DNA of 64,000 nt, from contig JAZBRS010000049.1 in the NCBI GenBank assembly GCA_037176725.1, positions 34,960,001-35,024,000 of the forward strand, written 5' to 3'. Shown piece by piece: positions 51,238-61,382 of the stretch. The position numbers were made by a program, and so were the translations under genes. Each line of letters starts with the position of its first letter. The first letter of the stretch is position 1. Below the pieces are notes generated by a model that was not told the DNA's origin, ran no database searches, and saw only the letters and a program-made list of their open reading frames with translations. Source of the DNA: Posidonia oceanica (lineage: Eukaryota > Streptophyta > Magnoliopsida > Alismatales > Posidoniaceae).

Positions 51238-52930
51238 CTACTTTACCGGCTTCGCTTCTGGGTCTAGAGGCAAGTTGTGCATCACGATCTCGCCATCAAG
51301 GCCAACCATGTCTTCATAGCTCCAGGCGAAAACATCTGCATATTCCATAAGGAATGCAATAAACTCTGCTCTGGCTTGGGGCAGCAGTAGGGCGCTGATA
51401 CGGACCTCTTTGACATCTTTAGCTGTGCCAACATTGATAACCTCCGTCTCTTCTTCGACATGGAGGTTGGGCCCTTCCGGGTCGTCATCATAAGGCTGGA
51501 ACTCAGGCGGTGGTTCATCATTCTCATCTATGCCTGTATCCCCCTCCTCCTCATATGCAATGAGTTCCGAGAGGATCACCTTCTCAAATGTAGGGTCTGT
51601 AATGTCGAAGGAGTGGACACATTCCGCCTCTTGATCCTGATGACGCCTCAGGATAGTCACGCTCACCTGAGTATTTCTATGGGCTCGGTGGATGATGTCT
51701 GCTTCAGTGGCCCCTGGTCCAACTGACTGATCTGGCTGCTCTAGCTGCTCTGTCTATTCCGACTGCTCTAGCACCATTGTCACTATTGGAACTGTCTAGA
51801 ATGCTGGGACTACTCTATCTGCTACTACTGCTGTCTATACTGTCTCATCCTCCGCGTTCTCAGATGTGCTCGCGGGGAGTGTTGGAGAAGGACAACTGTT
51901 CTCTAGGTGACGAATCTGTGTACTGTTGCCAAATGCGCTGCTTGCGCGGGGCATGCGCCGCACGAACCACCTAGACCCACCTTCAGGCTGCGAGGTGATC
52001 AACTCATCCGGTCTAGTGGGTGCCGCCTCCAGCTCTTCTTCCAAGACCATGATGGAGGAATGGTCTTGCGGCAGGGAGGGATCTGTGGCCATGGCTTTTC
52101 CTTTCCTCAGCGTGTGCTGCTCGGCGGCGTCTTCAGCGAACACCGCGAGTTGTTCCTGGAATAGCAATTCCAAGCCTTCAAGCCTGTCAGCCACCTAGGC
52201 TTCTGCAGTCACGCCTTCCTCGTCTTCAGAGGCGTGTCGACGTAGTAGGCGCAAGCGGCCTCCTCATAGTCCTGCCCGACGATTCCTCCGCCTACGGGGT
52301 CTACTCTGGCTTCCAGACATATCACCGACCGAGGTATCTGCTCTGTTACTGGCTGGTTGGCTGGCTGACCTTCGGGCGCGGCTGGTTGCGGTACTGGGGG
52401 GATCAGAGATGCGAACAGACTGGTCAGGGATGCCACTAACAGCGGCGTCGATAGGGACAGTGCTGTGGCTGGAGGGGAGACAAAGGCACTCTTCTGAAGG
52501 TCCAATAGCTGGACAATTGCTCTAAGGGATGAAACGCCGGCACCCATGTGTGATGGTGGTTGTTTCTCTATAGTAGCGGTGGTGGTCTTCCACAACGTTA
52601 GATCTGCTGAAGCTGACGGCGGTATGGCTGATGCTGCCGCCTGCTTTGCTTGTGGAGCTACTGATGAGGTGGGCTGAGTCATGCCATCGCCTGAATCAAC
52701 TGATTGCACCCCTAGAAAAGGTAACTTCAGTACTGGTGCGGCTACGGCCGCGAGTGGACAAGTGGCTGGTGCCTGTAGAGGTGCTCCTGATTCTGGAGCC
52801 ACTGAAATGGCTGTCATAGGCACTGGTGAAGCTGCAGAAGAAGAAACCTTCATCTCTGACACACACTTTGCTGAATCTGCCACTGTATCAGGATAAACGA
52901 GGGCCAGGCAGACTGACCGGGAGATTGCAG
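51238..52930 (-). pseudogene. pol: Protease-RT linker of the element C polyprotein
   Basis: The distal part (51238-51666) is acidic and ends with EYADVFAWSYEDMVGLD, the conserved lead-in to Ty3/gypsy RT. The proximal part (51835-52883) is an Ala/Pro/Ser/Val-rich spacer with no domain, split by stops near 52205 and 51830. Such long linkers are common in Tat/Ogre elements and can contain an intron in Ogre; I did not find a convincing intron here. Confidence 0.65.
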
Positions 52931-52937
52931 GGTTGAT

Positions 52938-53834
52938 CTAGGCTTCTTCCTTGGACTGTGCTGGGACAACCGTGCCAGACTGCTCTTCATCAGAATAATA
53001 ATCCTCTATGCAGACCCACTCCTCTGTCGGTAGTGGGGGCCTCTGGCATGGTGCTGGCTGGGCTGTTGCTGGGCTCGTGTTCGGGTTGAGAATACCTGCA
53101 CTGACGAAGTTAGTGAGGTCCCGAGGGATCACGAGCTTCCGCTTCCCTGAATGCAGGCACTCACCATCGCAGGGTTGCCATTCATATCCCAGGCCTTGGA
53201 ACTTTTCACGCTCCTTGGCAGTGACCGGCTCGGTGATCCCTTGGCCATGACGTCCAAGTGGCGTTCCCTTCTCATAGCCCCACCTACGGCAAATGTTCTC
53301 GACCATCCTAGAAGGGTTACAATGAACGGCCAGAGAGCTGGCACACTCAAGAAGAGGAATAAAGTTAACTGGCTCAAATCGGTTAACACAGTACAAAGTA
53401 TCCGACGGCTTAGGATCAAATTGGACAGTTGGCTGGGATACAGAAGAGACCACCTCGACTGATTCCTTGTCAAAGTTTTCCGCTATTACGATGATAACAT
53501 CGTCGTCGTAGCGAAACTTGATCATATGGTGGAGGATCGAGGGGATCACCTGATGCTTGTGTAGCCAAGGGCGCCCAAGCAGAAGATTAAAAGAATGCTC
53601 CAAGTCGACGATATAGAACTCGACATCGAATTCGACTGGGCCAATGGTAAGAGGAATAACTAGGATCCCTAGAGAATCATGGTGCGTATTGTCAAAAGAG
53701 GTCATTCTCTTCACGGCTGGCGTGATATCCTCGGCTTTGAATCTGAGCCTCAATGCTGTGCGCAGGGGACAAACATTAAGGCCTGACCCATTATCGACCA
53801 GCGAGAGGGGAATGCGGATCCTTTTGAACTGCAC
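52938..53834 (-). pseudogene. pol: Aspartic protease region of element C
   Basis: Open for 298 codons. It has SLVDNGSGLNVCPL (active-site Asp with a DNGS context), then FNLLLGRPWLHKHQVIPS and HHMIKF, the usual Tat-type protease sequence. A G-patch-like stretch follows (MVENICRRWGYEKGTPLGR). The catalytic Asp is present. Upstream the frame is closed by stops between 53835 and 53958. It would have processed the gag-pol precursor. Confidence 0.8.
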
Positions 53835-53957
53835 CGTGATGAATAGGGGCTGATTATGGTTAGTCCCTGCCGGAGGCAGTTCATCGCTTGAGAAAGAGAT
53901 GACCTACGACTCCACGATCATACCTACCATATTTTCCAGAGTTGAAGGCTCGATGGT

Positions 53958-54710
53958 TTAAGACACATGGGCGGCCTGGAACACACAGAGAAAAGCCTCT
54001 CGGTGTTCGCGGGAAGAATGGATCAAGTCCCAGATGGATATGTCAGCCTTGACTTTTTTCAGCTGGGCCGTTATGTCAACTGGAGGCTCGTCTTTTTTGG
54101 TGGTGGGGATAGTGGCTCTGGTGGTAGGTTCTGTAGAGGTGGGACCAGGGGATTGGTTTACTGGAGGTTGGCTCACAGGTGGGGATGGGCCTGCTGGTGG
54201 TTGGTTCACAGGCAGAGTAGGTTCAAGGGGGTTGGGCCTGGCTATTGGGGCTACAGGTCTGGTTGCTAGGGCGGCAGGTCTATACACCCTCCCCGACCGC
54301 ATGACATCCGCACACATTTCTACGGCGTAGTCATAATGAACGCGGTGGGTATCCCTAGTTAGGTTAATAACCAGGGGAGCACGAGCTGCGAGCTCAAGAG
54401 GGTCTGCCGAGGTATTTGCCGGTTGGCGAGTAGATGAAGGTTGTTGCTGGGGAGGCTGTGCTGGCTCTGGCTGGGGTCTGGCCTGTAGGTAGATGGGGGG
54501 AGCCTCTGGTTGTATGGCGAGCCTCACGGTAGCACGCTCCGGCTTGGCGTCCAATCGGATCATGTGAATCCCCGACTCGGAGTTGGCGAGCACTGCAAGA
54601 TAGAGAAAAGAAGAAACGGGCACAGAAATATCTTGAATTAGATCAGAAGGGTCCACCACAGACGTAACGGGCCCAGAGGAGAAGAGAGAATGCACACCTG
54701 AAGTCCCCAC
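53958..54710 (-). pseudogene. pol: gag-protease spacer of element C
   Basis: 250 open codons, Pro/Gln/Thr-rich in the middle and ending in KVKADISIWDLIHSSREHREAF. That segment precedes the protease in this lineage. It overlaps the end of the gag reading (54638) in another frame, so either a programmed frameshift or a decay indel separates gag from pol. Confidence 0.65.
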
Positions 54711-56952
54711 GCCTCCTGGGCCAGATGCTCAGGCAGAGGCTGGTGGACGATGCTTGGATTATGAGGAGCTATTCCTAATGCAGAGGGGGATGCTGGTGGA
54801 GGGGTGGAAGAAGATGCTGCCTCCCGAGTGTTGATACTGATGACCTTTCGGTCAATTAGGTCCTGCACAGCTCCCTGTAGAGTAAAGCAATTATTCGTCG
54901 AGTGCCCGACTACTCGATGAAAATCGTAGAAGTGATCCATCCTATACCACCTCGGAAGAGGGTTCGGTGGTGGACGGATTTCGGGGAGCGTGAGGAGTGA
55001 TGCGACCTTGGGGAGGACGGCACTCAACGGCTCCACTAGCTGAGTGTAGTGGCACTGAGGGTGGGGCCGTCTCTGTCCTTGGTGTTGTCCTTACAGAACC
55101 GGTCGGGCTGAGTAGACCGGTCGAGCAGTGGTGGTGATCTGTGGTGTGTGAGGTGCACTAGGTGTGGGTGCATACACTACCTGATTCGGGCCAGGCAGAG
55201 CTACCATGTGGACAGGAGCAGCAGGAGAGTCGACGTAAGCAACTGCGGGCCGCGGGGGATCCCTCCTCCTAGGGTTGTTGTTGTTGTTGCCGCCGCCGTT
55301 GTTGTTGATGTTGCTGATGCTACCGCCGCTGTTGGGGGAGGTGGCTTGCTTGGCGAAGACGAAGAGCACTGGAAAATTGCTGCTCCAAAGGGTGCTCTCC
55401 ACACGTGTGCCGACCCGAATCAGAGATGCAAAACTAGTGACAGCCTGGATGGCAAGTAGAGCCCTAGTGGATGGTTGCACGTCTCGAATTATAATCTCGA
55501 TAGATTCCTCGTCAGAGGGTCTATCACGAACTTGTGCAGTAAGGGCGCGCCAATGGCCGACGTACTCCCCGAACAGCTCGTTGTTTCTCTACTTGAGAGC
55601 GACGAGGTCCTCGCGCTTAGGGACCAAGTCAAGATTTAAGGAGTACTGTTCCAAGAACGCCCTGCCTAGGTCGTTCCAAGTCTTGATGGTGGCCATATCA
55701 AGTGATGTGAACCACTTGAGGGCCGGGCCAATAATACTCTTTTGAAACAGGCGGATCAACAACCTATCATCAGCCTAAAGCTGAGCCAAGTCTCCGCAAT
55801 ACGCCTTCAAATGGGCGATGGGGTAGCTCCTACCATTGTATTTGTCAAATACCGGGATTTTGAATTTTGGTGGGAGTACCACCTCTGGAAAGCAACAGAG
55901 GTCCCAACATTGGTAGGAGTGGAAGTCTGTGCCCTGCACTTGTCAAACTGCTCTCTCCAGAATGACGAACCTGTCATCGTTGGATTCTGGAGTTGCTACC
56001 AAAGGTGATGGGACAGCAGGGGCAGGGACTACATACACCGTATGGGTCGCACCGAGGTGCTCCTCCGGATCCACCATCGCGTCGCCTAGTGATGCAACGG
56101 GATGGCCGGCGTATCCAAGCAGATGTGCAATGGGTGCTGTGGGTGGTGCAAAGTATACAAGAGGGGGAAATTACTGATGCACAGGATGGGGGTATGCAGG
56201 ATGCTGTGTAGTGAATTGTGGAGATTGTGGGAGCAACAGCTGCTGTAGTGGCACGGTGCCAAGCAGCGGGCCAGAGAAGTGCTATGCTCGAACCAGCCCC
56301 AGGGGCTGGCCACCAGGTGGTGGAGGTGCATGCTGTGCGGTGAATGAAGTGTGTGCAGAGGGGGGAGGCTGCGCCCCTATCACCAGAGTAGAGAGCAACT
56401 GGGGTGATGGCCGGGGCGGTAGGGCAGCAAGGAATGCCTGAAGAGTAGGAATAGGATGTGAATGGATCTCAAGTGCAGAAGGAGCTGGAGGAGGGCGGGT
56501 AGACAGAGCCATGCCCTGAAAGATCTAGACAAGCTCCGCCAAGTGCTGGTACCGCTCTTCAGGGGTCCCGTCAGTGGGAATGCTGAATTACAGTGCCGGC
56601 GAGGGACCAGATGCAAGGGGGAGGACTCAAACTGTCCAGGAGGATAGGATCCTAAGGCGAAAGTTGCCGCAGCAGGGTGGACGTCAAAAGTGACAAGACC
56701 TAGGGAAGGAGGGGTCAGAGGTGCCTCCGGAGCGCGAGCATAGGTCACCAAGATGGGATCGGTGATCGGATCCGGAGTAGTGTGAGTCTGCCAATGCCCC
56801 ACAGGATGCTAGGGTGCCTTAGGTGACAGAGAGGGAAACCCTGGTGTCACCGGGGGCATAGGAGGAATGGAAACGAGAGTCGGAGGGGCCGAAGCAGAAA
56901 TCCCCTCTGGAACAACAGGAGTGAGCAGGGGCTCAAGAGTGCGCTGGGCCAT
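54638..56952 (-). pseudogene. gag: gag of element C (stops and frameshifts)
   Basis: The start MAQRTLEPLLTPVVPEG at 56952 parallels N and B. 56809-56952 and 56380-56802 share a frame; the next piece, 56282-56512, is shifted. The gag core lies at about 55490-56000 and is broken. 54638-55480 is readable with one stop near 55091 and includes an Asn/Gly homopolymer-like stretch. The knuckle-like motif reads YDFHRVVGHSTNNC: its first Cys (present in N as CSFHR) is Tyr here. Non-functional. Confidence 0.75.
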
Positions 56953-57236
56953 GACTGACCAAGAGCGGGTAAGAACAGGGCTGCGACGGAAAGGTGAAGA
57001 AGGACGCCTAGGAGGAGCTATATTCGTGAAGGCGAATAGCTCAGGAAAGGGAGGGTCGAAAATAGGTGACGCAACAGAGGCGTCAGTGAAGCGAAGCACT
57101 CAAGCTCCGACAAGGGAACTCGCTCTCTAATCTCTGTTGCAGACAAAGCAAATAAGTGTTAGAACCTGAAAGAAAAAATGCAAATGCTTAGTTGGTGGTA
57201 TGAATGCAATCATGCAGATGGTATGCTATCTAGCAT

Positions 57237-57545
57237 GCTCTCTCTCACCAATCTAGTGTGTCCTAGTAAGTTGTCTACTTCGGACTCACAAGTGTGCAAG
57301 TCATCGACTCGGTCAGAAAGTAAGGCTCCTGTCTAGACCCTGGCCCCGAGCTTAGGTATGACGGGTGGTGCGGTAGTGGCCTTGACCCTGCCTAAGCATG
57401 GGCTGTACCCGCTAGTAGCACTGACATGACCCCTAACAAGAGGGGACAGACCAATCGACTCGCTCTGTGCCAAAGCAGCTGAACAAGAGACCGAGACTAT
57501 CCTTCTCAAACTAATAGGTAGACTTAGGGATGAGAAAATGCATAC
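57237..57545 (-). repeat. Leader module of C (309 bp)
   Basis: It lies 285 bp upstream of the gag ATG. It matches the PBS-proximal B copy best (GTGTCCTAGTAAGTTGTCTACTTCGG) and contains the AGGGGACAGACC string. The sequence between it and T (57546-57797) aligns with B 5860-6080. Confidence 0.75.
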
Positions 57546-57797
57546 CCTATATGATGCTTCATGCAAAATGATTAAAGTTTTTTAATCTTGCGTGTTTTAT
57601 TAACCCAGGAGGTGAAGGTGTGTTGAGGTCTCTAGTAGATCCTAGATTTGACTTTTATTTGTTGTTTTTATTTGCCAAGGGGAGGGGACAACCAGTCTCT
57701 ACTTGTCCTTAAGCCTAGAGCAAAAACGGGGAAGAAAACACCCAAACTTGGCAGGCAATCAACACACATCACAGCAAAAGGCATGGGCATAGTATGT

Positions 57798-60700
57798 TGT
57801 AACGACCCAAGTTGTTACCAACAAAATCAAAAGCCCAACAAATTTAAAACTTAATTAAATACAATATTTTACAACAAACCACTGGGCTAACAACAAATAT
57901 CAATGCCAGGAACCTGCAGTGGACAGCTACGTGACTCCCACTATATGCACTATAACTCCAGACCATCTAATCATCTGCACCTGCAAACCACACAAAGCAT
58001 ACGTGAGTGACCTAGAAATCGTTACCCAGCACACACCTCGCAAAAACCACGTGAGAAATCGGCGTAAAACCTCAAATACGGCACAACCGGTAAAACCCCA
58101 AAACCTGGGTCCACAACAAGCAATATAATCAATAAAACACCCTTCCCAAAGCCCACAAGCTAAAACCGGGGAAGACAGGCGTTTACAAAAATATTCACAA
58201 AACCACGGCCCACCGGCCCAAAACCTCAAAACCAATCAAAACCCTCCAACCCCTCAGGCTGCGAAAACACTCAGCCTACTAGCCAAGACAAGGCAGAAAT
58301 ATCTCGCAAAACTAAATCACAATCAATATAATGGCCCACCGGCCCACATCTCAAAACCAAAGCCACACGCCATAACTAGGCGGGAAAACAACTGGCCCAA
58401 AACGGCCCAAAACACAACAAAACTCACTAAGCCCAAACTCAGGCAAAGCGCAAGGCCTAATACAGCCAGCAACAACAAAACACAGCCCCACGGGCACAAA
58501 ACCACAACTGATCGTATTGCCTGGCGCCAAGCAACCGATCTGGCCTCAAGCAGTAGCCAAGGACTTGCCCCTGTAGCTCACTGCACTGCCACGAACACCC
58601 ACCCTGTGGAGGAGCGTGTCTGTCTCGGCATCTCGTCACTAGAGACGCCTCAAAAGCGATCTCCACCTGGGAAAGCTACTCACCCCAACTGGGTAAGCTG
58701 TCCTCACTCAGGACAAACCACAGGGCATGCCTAATATACGGCGACCTCAACTCAGTGCTCCGAACCGCTAGAGGCTCCAACCCCTAGGCTCAGCCAGCAC
58801 CAGTGCTCTGAACCACTAGAGGCTCCAACCCCTAGGCTCAGCCAGCACCCAAAACCAGGCGAGTCCCAGTGCCCGTAACAACTAGGGTATCACGCCCAGC
58901 TACACAGGAGTATCATACCTCCCGAGTCCGCTGCTACGATACCACTAGGTACGGCCGGCACCCCGACCCCCAAACCTCAACCCAGGCGAAGTGTGCGATA
59001 CACCAGGAATGCCGTCGCATCCCCGGGTCCAGCCAAGACAACTCCTAGGTTTTCGGCCACGGAAAACCTCGGCAAAACCATTTGCAAACCATTCATATTT
59101 TCCTCAGAAATCTCTTTGAAAACATTTATCAAATATCACGGGCTAAAGCACAAAAAGCCCCAAAACCAACCGAGGAAACCACATTGGAAAACAATCCTGG
59201 GAGAGCATCCCAGACCAAAATCGGCAGACCGGTACTCCAACCGGTAGACCGAAAATCCCTGTTTCGGTGGAACCAAATCCACCGGCCGACCGGTACGCAC
59301 AATGATCGGCAGACCGATATCACATCAGTCATACCGAAAATCTCTGCTTCGGTGGAACTAAATCCACTGGTCGACCGATCGAATCCTGAAAATGGCAGAC
59401 CGATCAATAACGGTTGACTAAAGTCAGGTCCTGGTCTAAATCTGACAGAAAAAGGTGACACCGATATCCCACCGGTGTACCGATTTCCTCCAGAAATCGG
59501 CAGACCAACCAAAAAGGTCGTGCCGAACCAGGATAGAGCAGCCAACTTATAAAACTGACTTAAAACCCAAAACACTCGAATCAAACTCTAAAACTAGCGT
59601 GCCATATACCGAAATCTCCGGAATAAAACAAGGAATGCAATCATACCCTCGATATGGCATTCCGAGGCACGCAACACAAGAAAACATCGGAAATCCAATA
59701 TTCAAGTCATTTCCTATAAAAATCCCAAAACACTATCAAATCAACGCCAAATCAAGCGTACAACACATGCAAACGAGCGTCTCAGCTCGAGCAACACAAA
59801 TATATCACAATCGCCTCAATCCGAGGCCCAAAACACCGGAATTCACTGGGAAACCACAATTCTAGCATTTAAGTCATTCGGGCCATAAATTCGGCCAAAA
59901 CCACAATAAATCTCTAAAAATTACCAAACCTCTACCATAGCATATAAACATGGCAAGGCACACAATTAAATCATATTCAAGCCGTTTGAGAGTATACAAC
60001 CTCATCAAACAGCGGAAAACCACATTCAAGTCATAAACCCACTAAAGCCAAATAAATTCGCCTAAATGCATATAAATCCCTAAAAATTGCCAAACTCAAA
60101 TATAACATACAAAACATGGCAAGGGACGCATGCAAGGCAATATCTAAATAATTAGGCTCCTAGGGCGAGGCGTATACCTTGGGACAGAGGGACAACCTCC
60201 GTCCACCAGCGATCCACATGCACACCGAACTCCACATGCCGCACACGGGCACGCCGCTCCACTGGGACGACGACCGGAGCTCGCCGCACCACCGTCGGGC
60301 ACCACCGCATGCCGGCCACCACCAGCAACCACCACCGACAGAGGAGAGGAAGAGGAAGAGGAAGGGGGAGGACGGGAGGAGGAGGAAGGGGGAAAGGAAG
60401 GAGGGAGGGAAAGGAAGGAGGGGGAGATGGACGGATGGGGAGAGGGGAGGAGAAGAGGGCTGCTGCTAGCTAGGGCATGGCGCGAGGAGGGGAGGAGGAG
60501 GAGGCCGCACGAGCCGGGGGAGAGGGGTAGAAGATCCGCACGCATAAGGGAAGGGGGAGGAGAGGAAAAGAGGAGGGGAAGGGCACGTGAGGGGGAGGGG
60601 GTGGGAAGGAGAGAGAGAGGGAAGGAGGGAGAGAGAGAGAGAGAGAGAGAGGAAGGGAGAGAAAGAGAGAGAGAGAAAGAGAGGGAGAAACACAGGGACC

Positions 60701-60893
60701 AGACCACAATCTGTCCCACCAACCACCACAAGTGGGAGTCCACCACAACAATACAGCTGGAGACCCACACAAACCACAGATGGGGCCCACAACAACTCAA
60801 GTGGGGCCCGCAAGGCCAAATAACACCCGACTAAAGCCAAGTAATTCATTAAACAAGCATAATTACAAGGAAAATGAATTCCCAGGTGTTACA
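57798..60893. mobile_element. Solo LTR T (3096 bp), a different LTR-retrotransposon family
   Basis: The termini are TGTAACGACCC (57798) and GGTGTTACA (60893), with perfect TATGT duplications at 57793-57797 and 60894-60898. It shares neither the U5 block nor the TGCAAT repeats with the other LTRs. It contains a 54-bp tandem pair (58755-58860, with AGAGGCTCCAACCCCTAGGC) and two copies of an ACCGAAAATC...TTCGGTGGAA unit (59260 and 59330). A CpG/purine-rich stretch ends in (GA)n (60320-60690). TGTAACACC on the minus strand resembles Del/Tekay-type starts, so minus orientation is likelier. No gene. Confidence 0.85.
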
Positions 60894-61362
60894 TATGTGC
60901 AAGTGAATGTGGACATGATAGTGGAAAGAAACACTTAGCATGTCAAAAGGCATAGTATGCAGGGCATGTGCGTGTGCAGTGGCATAGCAAGGGTGTAAAA
61001 TAAAGCAATTACCACTCAAAAGGCATGCATTATTGTGCCAAACAAGTATTTAGGCATGCATTATGCGAGAAAATAAAATAATGACAAGCCAGCAGGTAAA
61101 TAAGTAAAGACAAGTAAGCAGTAGAGCATGTAAAGGTAAAGCAGGCAATAAAGCATGTAAACAGGCAAGGCAAGCAAAAACAATGCAAGTAGAAAGCCAG
61201 GGAGGAAAGCTAGGGTCTGAATCCTTAGCAAAGTCGCCACTGTGCGACTTACGAGGAATCAAGACAGGCGAGCGAGCAAATAGGCAAGGCAAAGGCACAA
61301 GGCGAGCAAAGAATACAAAACCCAAGCGGGGAGAAAGCCAAAAACGAAAGCCGGAGTCTAGT
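60894..61362 (-). other. PBS-proximal leader of C
   Basis: Degenerate AAGCATGTAAACAGGCAAGG-type low-complexity repeat, similar to B 6100-6400 and N 32300-32740. It also holds an eroded second PBS copy (AGCAAAGTCGCCACTG) near 61216-61235. Non-coding. Confidence 0.65.
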
Positions 61363-61381
61363 ATCCCCAGCAGAGCCGCCA
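61363..61381 (-). promoter_or_regulatory. Primer binding site of element C (mutated)
   Basis: The minus strand reads TGGCGGCTCTGCTGGGGAT, differing from the N site at two positions, one base after the LTR end at 61383. Confidence 0.85.
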
Positions 61382-61382
61382 C

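Noticed and set aside
60144..60849. Long Ser/Leu/Pro-rich frames opposite an (GA)n tract
   Set aside because: Simple-sequence artefact inside solo LTR T.
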